From positions 1 to 64,000 of the forward strand of contig NZ_JABZFL010000030.1 of the NCBI RefSeq assembly GCF_014237455.1: DNA of 64,000 nucleotides, written 5' to 3'. This stretch comes from Desulfobacula sp. (lineage in GTDB: Bacteria > Desulfobacterota > Desulfobacteria > Desulfobacterales > Desulfobacteraceae). The notes below the pieces were generated by a model, which was not told the DNA's origin, did not search any database, and saw nothing but the letters and a program-made list of their open reading frames with translations. This document shows, one piece after another, positions 24,848-31,944 of the stretch. The position numbers were made by a program, and so were the translations under genes. Each line of letters opens with the position of its first letter. The stretch's first letter is position 1.

Positions 24848-25690
24848 TTATGATCTTAAGAACTTATGGATAATCAGCAGGACAAGGTAAACCGCACCGC
24901 TTAATACAATGATGGTAGGTCCGCTGGAAAGGCTCCATGAGTAGCTCAGGCATAAGCCGGTCCACGTAAATAAAGTGCAGAATAAACAAGAATAAAGCAT
25001 CATCTGCCACAGCCTTTTTGCATAAAAGGAGGCAATAGCCGAAGGAATCGTCAACAGGGCAATCACCAGCACAATCCCCACGATCCTGACCATAAGCACC
25101 ACGGTCAGGGCAGTAAGGATGAGCAGCAGAAGATAGAAAAAACTAGTATTGATTCCTCTTAAGGAGGTGAACTCATTGTCAAAACAAACACCAAAAAACC
25201 GGTTGAAAAAAAGGATGGAAACACTAAGAACCAAGGCATCCAGGCATGCAACATACAAAAGATCTTTACTTGAAATCAGCAGGATATCGCCAAACAGATA
25301 GGAACTGAGATTGAAATAACCCGGCGTCCTGTCAATGAGCAAAATACCCGATGCCATACCCACGGCCCAGAGCGTACCGATAATGGTGTCCTCCCTCTCC
25401 TTTGCATGAAGGCTGACAAGTCCCACGGTCACAGCGGCAACGATTGCGGCAAGCACGGCTCCTAACATCGGATCAAACCATGTGAGCCCTGCATTTACCT
25501 GGAGAAAAAGTGCCAGCCCAATGCCGCCGAATACGCAGTGGGAAATGGCTCCGGCAAGGTATCCGATTTTTTTTATGGTGACAAATGTTCCGATGATGCC
25601 AAAGGAGATGGAGGCAAGGGCACCCATGATAAATGCATATTTTAAAAACAGGTTGTCAGGGTCAAAGATTGCATAAACCATATCAATCAT
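24848..25690 (-). CDS. znuB: Metal ABC transporter permease (ZnuB type)
   Basis: 280 residues with eight to nine membrane helices, ABC-3 family. The start at 25690 has GAAGG upstream and overlaps the ATPase gene by 8 bases. Typical segments are 'FGIIGTFVTIKKIGYLAGAISH' region near the N-terminus and 'VRIVGIVLVIALLTIPSA' toward the C-terminus. With the ATPase and binding protein it imports zinc or manganese. Confidence 0.9.
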   Translation of the reverse strand: MIDMVYAIFDPDNLFLKYAFIMGALASISFGIIGTFVTIKKIGYLAGAISHCVFGGIGLALFLQVNAGLTWFDPMLGAVLAAIVAAVTVGLVSLHAKEREDTIIGTLWAVGMASGILLIDRTPGYFNLSSYLFGDILLISSKDLLYVACLDALVLSVSILFFNRFFGVCFDNEFTSLRGINTSFFYLLLLILTALTVVLMVRIVGIVLVIALLTIPSAIASFYAKRLWQMMLYSCLFCTLFTWTGLCLSYSWSLSSGPTIIVLSGAVYLVLLIIHKFLRS

Positions 25691-26438
25691 GAGTGTGTCC
25701 TTCTTCGCTGCACCTGTGATCATGCCGTACCATTTTCAGATCGCCATGATAAATATCCTTTATCATGGCTCCGTTTATCAGAGTTGTGGGGTGAATGACG
25801 ACCTGACGGTTCACACATATAACGCTTTTTACATATTTTGAAACAAATCCGAGATCATGGGATACCAGGAGAATGGTCATTTTTGCGTTCAGTTTTTGTA
25901 AAATGGAAAATAGATTCTCTTCTGTCTCATGATCCACATTAGCAGTGGGTTCATCCAGCAAAAGGATATCCGGGCTGCTGCATAAAGCCCTGGCAATAAG
26001 AATACGCTGTTTCTGACCGCCGGAAAGTTCGTTAAATTCTGTGTTGACAAAGGCTGTCATCCCTACTTCATCAATGGCAGTTAATACCTCGACCTTGTCC
26101 TTTTTTGAAAACCACAGGTTTGATTTTGCGAGCCGTCCCATGAGAACCACATCCATTACGGTTGCCGGAAAGTCCATGTCCAGGTGGGCATACTGGGGCA
26201 TATACCCCATCTGCTGTCTGACCTTGTCCGGAGATTTTCCAAATACACGGATCACCCCTCTATCCGGTTTAATCAAACCAAGGATCAGTTTGAGCAGGGT
26301 GGTTTTTCCGCCGCCGTTGGGGCCGACAATGCTTGCAAATTCTCCTTTTTTAATCACAAGGTCGACATTTTCCAGAACATTACGCTGCTTATACGCAAAC
26401 GAGATATTATTTAATATGATTTGATGATCATTTTGCAT
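25683..26438 (-). CDS. znuC: Metal ABC transporter ATP-binding protein (ZnuC type)
   Basis: 251 residues. Walker A 'VGPNGGGKTTLL' at about 37, signature 'ELSGGQKQRILIARAL' at about 138, Walker B 'ILLLDEPTANVD' and H-loop 'VSHDLGFV'. The C-terminus 'HDHRCSEEGHTHD' is histidine-rich, which fits a metal transporter. It couples ATP hydrolysis to the ZnuB-type permease encoded downstream. Confidence 0.92.
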   Translation of the reverse strand: MQNDHQIILNNISFAYKQRNVLENVDLVIKKGEFASIVGPNGGGKTTLLKLILGLIKPDRGVIRVFGKSPDKVRQQMGYMPQYAHLDMDFPATVMDVVLMGRLAKSNLWFSKKDKVEVLTAIDEVGMTAFVNTEFNELSGGQKQRILIARALCSSPDILLLDEPTANVDHETEENLFSILQKLNAKMTILLVSHDLGFVSKYVKSVICVNRQVVIHPTTLINGAMIKDIYHGDLKMVRHDHRCSEEGHTHD

Positions 26439-26498
26439 AATTTAAACCTTGATGAATACGGTTGCCTTTCCGCATCGTGCCGGGAAAATCCGGATCAT

Positions 26499-27392
26499 TT
26501 ATTTTTTTAATACCCCGGCAATGGATTGAGCAATGTTTTCCATGTTGGCCAGGTAATCATAGGAAAGGGGATCTATGAACACCACCACACCGTTTATGGC
26601 AGATGCAATTTTTTCTGCTGTATTCCGGTCAAACTGGGGCTGCGCAAAAATCACCCGTGTTTTTTGTTTTTTTGCGAGCTTGATAATGTTGGAAAGCGTT
26701 TTCCCTTTGGGCGTTTTCCCCATAGTTTCAATCGCAACCTGTTTCAAATCGTAAGCATCTGTAAAATACCCGAAAGATGGATGGAACACAAACAGATTTT
26801 TCATCTTTAAATCTTTGAGTATGGTTTTCAGACGATGGTCAAGCTCGTCCAGATCTTTTACAAACAGCTCGTAATTCTTTTTATACTCGTCCCTGTTGTT
26901 CTGATCAATGCTGTAAAGCGCCTCAAAAATTGTATGGGCCTGTGTTTTTACAATCAGCGGACTCATCCAGATATGGGGATCTTTACCAACAGAGTCATGA
27001 TGATTTTTATTATCCTGATGCTCGGCGTTATGATCCTGTTCCTCCATTTCTCTCAATATGATGCCCTGACGGGTATCCACAACCTTTGCTCCGGCAATGG
27101 CTTTAATTTTATGCAAAATACCATTTTCAAAAGGAACTCCGATCCTGAAATAAACATCTGCTGACATGAGTTTTTTTATCTGGTCCGGGGAGGGGGAATA
27201 GGTGGCAGGGTTTTTGCCCGGTTTTACCAGGACATCAACTTTTACATTGGTCTTGCCGATTCTTTCAACAAAATATTTTTGGGGCATAATACTGACATGG
27301 ACGTTAAGGGGCTGCTTTGCAAAGGTGTTTAAGGGCATCAGCCATACCAGGACAGCAGCTAAAAGTATATAATATTTTATAAGGGCTTTCAT
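26499..27392 (-). CDS. znuA: Zinc/manganese ABC transporter substrate-binding protein (ZnuA type)
   Basis: 297 residues with a signal peptide at about 1-25. Cluster A-1 fold: 'NVHVSIMPQKYFVERIG', 'PSPDQIKKL', and after a histidine/aspartate-rich loop ('EEQDHNAEHQDNKNHHD') the motif 'DPHIWMSP' with a metal-ligand histidine. Later 'FVFHPSFGYFTDAY' and 'FIDPLSYDY' supply further ligands. The acidic, histidine-rich loop is characteristic of zinc-specific ZnuA rather than manganese proteins. First gene of the znuACB operon. Confidence 0.92.
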   Translation of the reverse strand: MKALIKYYILLAAVLVWLMPLNTFAKQPLNVHVSIMPQKYFVERIGKTNVKVDVLVKPGKNPATYSPSPDQIKKLMSADVYFRIGVPFENGILHKIKAIAGAKVVDTRQGIILREMEEQDHNAEHQDNKNHHDSVGKDPHIWMSPLIVKTQAHTIFEALYSIDQNNRDEYKKNYELFVKDLDELDHRLKTILKDLKMKNLFVFHPSFGYFTDAYDLKQVAIETMGKTPKGKTLSNIIKLAKKQKTRVIFAQPQFDRNTAEKIASAINGVVVFIDPLSYDYLANMENIAQSIAGVLKK

Positions 27393-27438
27393 TTTTTTAT
27401 TAGCAGATCAGATTTTAACCTATTGGGGTGATTAATAC

Positions 27439-27466
27439 TTGACATATAAACCTTTCCAAGAATAAT
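27439..27466 (+). promoter_or_regulatory. Candidate promoter of the two-component operon
   Basis: TTGACA at 27439-27444 and AATAAT at 27461-27466 with a 16-base spacer, about 100 bases upstream of the histidine kinase and in the gap between it and divergent znuA. No Zur-type palindrome was recognised in the gap. Confidence 0.5.
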
Positions 27467-27564
27467 GTTCTATACGTGCAAGATCAGGTTGTACCCGATA
27501 TTTATAAAAAATGCCACAAAAGTTGTGGTAATGTATAAGCGATTAATTTGGAAGACAGCTAAAT

Positions 27565-28587
27565 ATGCAAATTTTAAATCCCTCTCGATGGTATCTTCAT
27601 CCTGTCTTCATTTTTACCTGTTCCATTTTCGCCCTGGCCACATTTCTTGTGCTGACGGTCAGCTGGTACATGGAAATCACATCGGCTCTGGAAGTGATTG
27701 TTCTGAAGTTTCATATTGATCCAAAATTAATTTTTCCTTCAAAAACCGGGATGACCATACTGATCTTAAGTGCTTTAATTGCAGTGGTATTGATCGGTAT
27801 TCTTCTTGCATTTATTTACTACCAGAAAACTGTCAATCTTTTCAGGCTTCAGCACAATTTTATTTATAATTTTACCCATGAGCTCAAAACCCCTGTAACC
27901 TCTTTAAGGATTTATCTTGAGACATTTATCCGGCACTCGTTAGAGCCTGATGAAATAAAAAAATACAGCAAAAACATGTTGGAAGATATTGATCGGCTTA
28001 CGGAAAATATTAACAGCATTCTTAATCTTGCCAGGATTGAAAGTCAAAATTTTGATTCCGAAGTTACCAGAGACAATCTGATCAAGCTTGTAAAAAATTT
28101 TTGCAACAAAAATGCCTCTCTTTTTCGAGATCTGAATATTGAAATTGAAAATCAATCTACCAACCGGATGGTCTATCCGGTAAATCTGTTTTTATTTGAG
28201 ATGCTTTTAATGAACATCATTTCTAATGCCATTAAGTATAATGAATCCCCAACGCCGAAACTTACCATCCGGTTTAAAAGCTTTATACAAAAAGTGACCA
28301 TTGAGTTTATAGATAACGGGATCGGTGTTGATAAAAAGGAAGCAAAAAAAATTTTCAGAAAGTTTTATCAATCCGGCCGGAATCATAAAAATGAGGTCTC
28401 GGGATCGGGTCTTGGGTTGTACCTTGTTTCCAGCATTGCCAACATCCATGGGTGGAGAGCATCGGCTACAAGCAAAGGGAAAGGAAAAGGTGCCACTTTT
28501 ACGATTAGCATTCCAAGAGCAAGCATTACCAATGTCAGGGAGAAGAATTTATGGAAGCGATTGAAAAAAAGCGTATTCTGGTCATAG
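27565..28587 (+). CDS. Membrane sensor histidine kinase
   Basis: 340 residues. Two membrane helices at about 15-37 and 66-90 frame a short periplasmic loop of under 30 residues. The dimerisation box is 'FTHELKTPVTSL' with phospho-acceptor His105. The ATPase domain has N-box 'NIISNAIKYN', G1 'IDNGIGVD' and G2 'SGSGLGLYLV'. The minimal sensor loop suggests it detects something in the membrane or a partner protein. It overlaps the response-regulator gene by 37 bases. Confidence 0.92.
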   Translation: MQILNPSRWYLHPVFIFTCSIFALATFLVLTVSWYMEITSALEVIVLKFHIDPKLIFPSKTGMTILILSALIAVVLIGILLAFIYYQKTVNLFRLQHNFIYNFTHELKTPVTSLRIYLETFIRHSLEPDEIKKYSKNMLEDIDRLTENINSILNLARIESQNFDSEVTRDNLIKLVKNFCNKNASLFRDLNIEIENQSTNRMVYPVNLFLFEMLLMNIISNAIKYNESPTPKLTIRFKSFIQKVTIEFIDNGIGVDKKEAKKIFRKFYQSGRNHKNEVSGSGLGLYLVSSIANIHGWRASATSKGKGKGATFTISIPRASITNVREKNLWKRLKKSVFWS

Positions 28588-29303
28588 AAGATGAAGTGCA
28601 TATTGCAGACGGGATCCGTTTGAATCTTTCCCTCCAGGGGTATCAGGTAAAAATTGCCATAGATGGCCTTGATGGCCTTGATCAATGGCGGTCCTGGAAA
28701 CCGGATTTGATTGTCCTTGATATTATGCTGCCCATGATCGACGGGTTTTCTATTTTAAAAACCATTCGGCAGGAAGATGAAAAAATTCCTGTGCTCATCC
28801 TTTCTGCCAGGGGGGATACAAAGGATAAAGTCAAAGGGCTTCGATACGGTGTAGATGATTATTTGTCAAAGCCGTTTGACCTGGAAGAGTTTCTTTTAAG
28901 GGTTGAAAGGTTAATCAAAAAAAAGACCTGGTATGAAGATGACAAAAAGGAGAGAAAACCGGGATATAACCTGAAGGTCACACGCAAAATATTTGAAGGT
29001 GACTATTATGATTTTGGGGATAATCATATTGATTTTGTCACTTTCAAAGCCCGATGTGCTGTCGGTGAAATTATTTTAACAGAGCAGGAAATTGTACTGT
29101 TAAAACTTTTTATTGAAAACAAGGGAAAGCCGATGTCAAGGGAAATGCTGCTGACTGCGGGCTGGGGATATTCAAGAGATACCTCCACAAGGACAGTGGA
29201 TAATTTTATCGTCAGATTTCGAAAATATTTTGAAAAAAAACCTAAAAAACCAATTTATTTCATCAGCAGGCGGTCCGTGGGGTATGTATTTGACCATGAT
29301 TAA
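28551..29303 (+). CDS. OmpR-type response regulator
   Basis: 250 residues. Receiver domain with phospho-acceptor Asp57 ('IVLDIMLPMIDGF') and 'YLSKPFDLEEF'; C-terminal winged helix ending 'RTVDNFIVRFRKYFEKK' and 'SRRSVGYVF'. The linker between domains (about 122-160) is longer than usual. The partner kinase is the overlapping upstream gene. Targets cannot be read from the sequence; the adjacent znu operon is one possibility, by proximity only. Confidence 0.92.
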   Translation: MEAIEKKRILVIEDEVHIADGIRLNLSLQGYQVKIAIDGLDGLDQWRSWKPDLIVLDIMLPMIDGFSILKTIRQEDEKIPVLILSARGDTKDKVKGLRYGVDDYLSKPFDLEEFLLRVERLIKKKTWYEDDKKERKPGYNLKVTRKIFEGDYYDFGDNHIDFVTFKARCAVGEIILTEQEIVLLKLFIENKGKPMSREMLLTAGWGYSRDTSTRTVDNFIVRFRKYFEKKPKKPIYFISRRSVGYVFDHD

Positions 29304-29406
29304 TGCCGACCGAAAATCGCCAATTATTGTTTTTCAGTGCTAAGGTTAAGAAAGAATTTGTTTGATTTCAAAAAACAGAAGTCTTATGGTGGGAAAGGAG
29401 GTAAAC

Positions 29407-29487
29407 ATGGATTGGTTAAACTTTCCAAAGCAAGAAAAATTTATGCGACAGGATCATAAGGAGCCAATATGTACAATCGTATTATGA
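29407..29487 (+). CDS. Possible 26-residue leader ORF before the antitoxin
   Basis: A short frame with a very strong ribosome site (AAAGGAGGTAAAC before ATG at 29407). It ends at TGA 29485-29487, overlapping the first codons of the DUF433 gene in another frame. The peptide is basic and aromatic at its start ('MDWLNFPKQEKF') with no known similarity. Translation could couple to the antitoxin, which has its own AAGGAG. It may instead be a decayed gene start. Confidence 0.35.
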   Translation: MDWLNFPKQEKFMRQDHKEPICTIVL

Positions 29488-29696
29488 TAAATGCTAAAAT
29501 ATGCCATGGTCAGGCATGTATCAAGGGGACAAGAATCCCTGTACACCAGATCATCCGCATGCTTGCCAATGGGGATAAAATCGAAGAACTTCTGGAAGAT
29601 TACCCCTCACTTAAACAAGATGATATTTATGCCTGCCTGGATTATGCTGCATCTCTTGCAGAAGAGCAGGTTACTCCTATTGAACACGCTATATGA
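29469..29696 (+). CDS. DUF433 antitoxin-like protein
   Basis: 75 residues of the DUF433 (VapB-like) type: 'ICHGQACIKGTRIPVHQIIRMLANGD', then 'DYPSLKQDDIYACLDYA', a compact winged-helix fold. It is paired with a DUF5615 PIN-like protein with a 4-base ATGA overlap, the standard layout of this toxin-antitoxin type. It should neutralise the toxin and repress the operon. Confidence 0.9.
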   Translation: MYNRIMINAKICHGQACIKGTRIPVHQIIRMLANGDKIEELLEDYPSLKQDDIYACLDYAASLAEEQVTPIEHAI

Positions 29697-30052
29697 AAAT
29701 ATTTGTTGATGAGAATATCCCCTTGGTAACGGTAAGGGAACTCATCCTTCAGGGGTATGATGTTATAGATATCCGTGGAACCGATGACCAGGGCATCATG
29801 GATGAAATTTTATGGCAAAAGGCTCAGGATCTTAAATGCCTACTGATTACAACTGATAAAGGGTTTGCCATCCACCGGGATGAACCACACCACGGCATTT
29901 TAATCATCCGTCTTAAACAGCCCTCCCGACAGAAGATCCATCAGCGGGTTCTCCAGGCTCTCAAACGATATCCCCCCAAACAATGGCCCATGCTTATGGT
30001 GGTTATGCGCGATGCTGTGCAAAGCACATGGAAGTCTCACCACACAAAATGA
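29693..30052 (+). CDS. DUF5615 PIN-like toxin
   Basis: 119 residues. PIN-like Mut7-C fold with acidic residues at 'FVDENIP', 'GTDDQGIMDEILW' and 'TTDKGF', which would form the nuclease site. DUF5615 proteins pair with DUF433 antitoxins and are presumed ribonucleases. The stop is followed by a non-coding stretch to 30146. Confidence 0.9.
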   Translation: MKIFVDENIPLVTVRELILQGYDVIDIRGTDDQGIMDEILWQKAQDLKCLLITTDKGFAIHRDEPHHGILIIRLKQPSRQKIHQRVLQALKRYPPKQWPMLMVVMRDAVQSTWKSHHTK

Positions 30053-30146
30053 TAAGATTCCAAGCCTCTTAGGAGCATAATTGATCTCGGTAGCCGCCTT
30101 TTTCAATCAAAAAATTTTAGGTTTTGGTCAGGCACTCGGGAAAAGC

Positions 30147-30875
30147 TCAGTCTGAAACAAGAGATAACACATAATCATCATCAATGAATGTTGAATAAAC
30201 ATCCACATCAATTTTCTTTTTGTTATGCCAAATTTCATTATTGATGACTTCCACCCGGTGAAGGCTTTCATTAAATCCTTTTTTTATATATTTTAAATAG
30301 GCTTCTTTGATGGTCCAGTTTTTGAAAACAGGAACAGGCCCGGCATCATTTTTCAAATTTAAAATTTCATTTGGTGTAAATGCTATTTTCATAAAAGCGG
30401 CATCCGGCTTTTTTGCGATCTTTTCAATATCAATACCAATAGTTTGATCTTTGTTTTTGCAGCATGCAGCTGCCGTATAATCGTTGCTGTGGGACAATGA
30501 AACAGGAATATCAGGGTGATGGGTAAGATAGGGGGCGCCCTCATCAAGATAGGAAAGCATGATTTGATCAAGGGAAGCGTTCTCCAAAAAAAAGTGTTGC
30601 ATCATCTGTTTGATCAGATATCGGCCACTTATCCATTCTATCTGTTTTTTCAGGGCTTTGAAGCTATTGATGGTGCTGATTTCATCATCGTTTAAAAAGG
30701 GGTTGATAAAATCATCTTTTTGAAATATCTCATTTATCATTGATTTGAAATTATGATACCTGCCTTTAATGAAAATCGAATCAATGATATCCGGTATTCT
30801 GGAATACCAGATGGTGACGCCTGGTTTTGGAGACAGGGTGTTAATGTGGATTTCATTTTGAAAATTTGAAGTCAT
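30147..30875 (-). CDS. 4'-phosphopantetheinyl transferase superfamily protein (Sfp type)
   Basis: About 242 residues from ATG 30875; a TTG start at 30893 is also possible. Sfp-family motifs: 'PVSLSHSNDYTAAACC', 'IGIDIEKIAK' with the magnesium-binding D and E, and 'FKNWTIKEAYLKYIKKG' (WxxKEA). It transfers the phosphopantetheine arm of CoA to a carrier protein. No carrier, polyketide or non-ribosomal peptide genes are in the window, so the partner is elsewhere; the primary acyl carrier protein is possible. Confidence 0.88.
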   Translation of the reverse strand: MTSNFQNEIHINTLSPKPGVTIWYSRIPDIIDSIFIKGRYHNFKSMINEIFQKDDFINPFLNDDEISTINSFKALKKQIEWISGRYLIKQMMQHFFLENASLDQIMLSYLDEGAPYLTHHPDIPVSLSHSNDYTAAACCKNKDQTIGIDIEKIAKKPDAAFMKIAFTPNEILNLKNDAGPVPVFKNWTIKEAYLKYIKKGFNESLHRVEVINNEIWHNKKKIDVDVYSTFIDDDYVLSLVSD

Positions 30876-30997
30876 GGTAGGTTTATATCTCAACCGCTTT
30901 TGTTTGACAATATTTTAAGGAGGATTTGTGGCCGATTATTGATATGTCCCAACCCAGCAGAGAAGTAAGACCAGACCCCCGCTAAATGTCGAAATCA

Positions 30998-31141
30998 TCA
31001 AAATAATGGTGCCCAACCGGCATTGTTTGACCCTTTTTGCGGCCCCCCGCCCTTTGTTATCTCATCGTATATGATATAATCAAAGACCTCATTATCACCG
31101 AATATATTGTCATCTTCTTCAAAAAAATCATCTTCCATCAT
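30998..31141 (-). CDS. Small acidic protein of 47 residues
   Basis: A short frame starting ATG ATG at 31141/31138 just after a GGGGGG stretch. The first half is strongly acidic ('MMEDDFFEEDDNIFGD ...' about 13 of 25 residues D/E), followed by a glycine/asparagine tail ending 'NNAGWAPLF'. The gene lies 22 bases after the end of the next upstream minus-strand gene. The composition argues for a real product, possibly a nucleic-acid mimic or interaction peptide, but no family is recognised. Confidence 0.45.
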   Translation of the reverse strand: MMEDDFFEEDDNIFGDNEVFDYIIYDEITKGGGPQKGSNNAGWAPLF

Positions 31142-31163
31142 GCCCCCCGCTTGTGCTATCAAC

Positions 31164-31538
31164 TCATTGTTTTAGGCTGTTTAATTCCGACCGTGATATA
31201 AATATTTCCTTTGCCTTGTTCAAATATTCTTCTATAGAATATGGACTATCAACAGACCCGTATGTTGGCTTTGTTCCTTTTTTATCCATAAATGCCAAGG
31301 CTATAAGTAAACCAGAATCAATTTTCCCATCCAATTCTGGTATTTTTAATAATTCTTTCCGCAAATCATGAAGAATACCTGCATGGCTGTTCTGAACATT
31401 ATTTGTTTTTAATGCCTGTTCCCACCATAAACGAGGGATGTCCATTGACAGGTAAGACAAAATACATTTTGCTCTTGATTCGAGATTATCCTCGGAGTTG
31501 TCCAAACAAAATGATAAACTTTGCAGCCATAAGCTCAT
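31164..31538 (-). CDS. Hypothetical protein, 124 residues
   Basis: Unrecognised, soluble, mostly helical, with no cysteine or nucleotide motifs. It begins 'MSLWLQSLSFCLDN' and contains 'YLSMDIPRLWWEQALK'. The start overlaps the end of the preceding minus-strand frame by 53 bases, which is unusual and may mean a frameshift joins the two, or that this start is wrong. Between the transferase gene and the McrBC genes, in AT-rich sequence. Confidence 0.5.
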   Translation of the reverse strand: MSLWLQSLSFCLDNSEDNLESRAKCILSYLSMDIPRLWWEQALKTNNVQNSHAGILHDLRKELLKIPELDGKIDSGLLIALAFMDKKGTKPTYGSVDSPYSIEEYLNKAKEIFISRSELNSLKQ

Positions 31539-31707
31539 AGCATTCCCTATAAATTAAACCTCTTTTAAAGTACCACAGAATCATTCTATGCTTCAAATCA
31601 ATTCGGGATAATCTTCGAAAAACCTTGAATTCTCCTCCCCTTAGTGCGATAAAATCCATAACAAACTCAGTTCCATATTCATCATAACCTGAAACGGGGG
31701 GCATCAT
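31486..31707 (-). CDS. Hypothetical protein, about 73 residues
   Basis: Unrecognised. The likely start is the ATG ATG pair at 31707/31704 preceding 'MMPPVSGYDEYGTEFV'; longer in-frame starts extend into sequence with a competing plus-strand frame. The rest is basic and aromatic ('FKVFRRLSRIDLKHRMILWYFKRG'). Its 3-prime end overlaps the 124-residue gene in another frame; a single frameshift could make one protein of about 180 residues. Confidence 0.35.
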   Translation of the reverse strand: MMPPVSGYDEYGTEFVMDFIALRGGEFKVFRRLSRIDLKHRMILWYFKRGLIYRECYELMAAKFIILFGQLRG

Positions 31708-31944
31708 GTATCTATCTGAAGAGAAACGGGCTGAAATCAGGGAATGTATTGAAAAGCAGCAATCTAATCCCAATATCAATCCCGAACAAAATAAAAAGAA
31801 CCATATTAAATGTTTTCATAATACAACAGGGGGAAGGAAAGTTTCCCAAATTTTATTTGGCGATAGAAATGGGAAAGAAGTGTTTACACCGTTTTGAGAT
31901 GAAGTGTTCATTTGTGATACATTGTATTGTTTAAAAGGATTGAT

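Noticed and set aside
31706-31897. 63-codon plus-strand frame before mcrB
   Set aside because: Starts credibly ('MYLSEEKRAEIRECIEKQQ') but competes with a minus-strand frame from the same point and loses coding character in its second half; could not be decided, so not listed as a gene.
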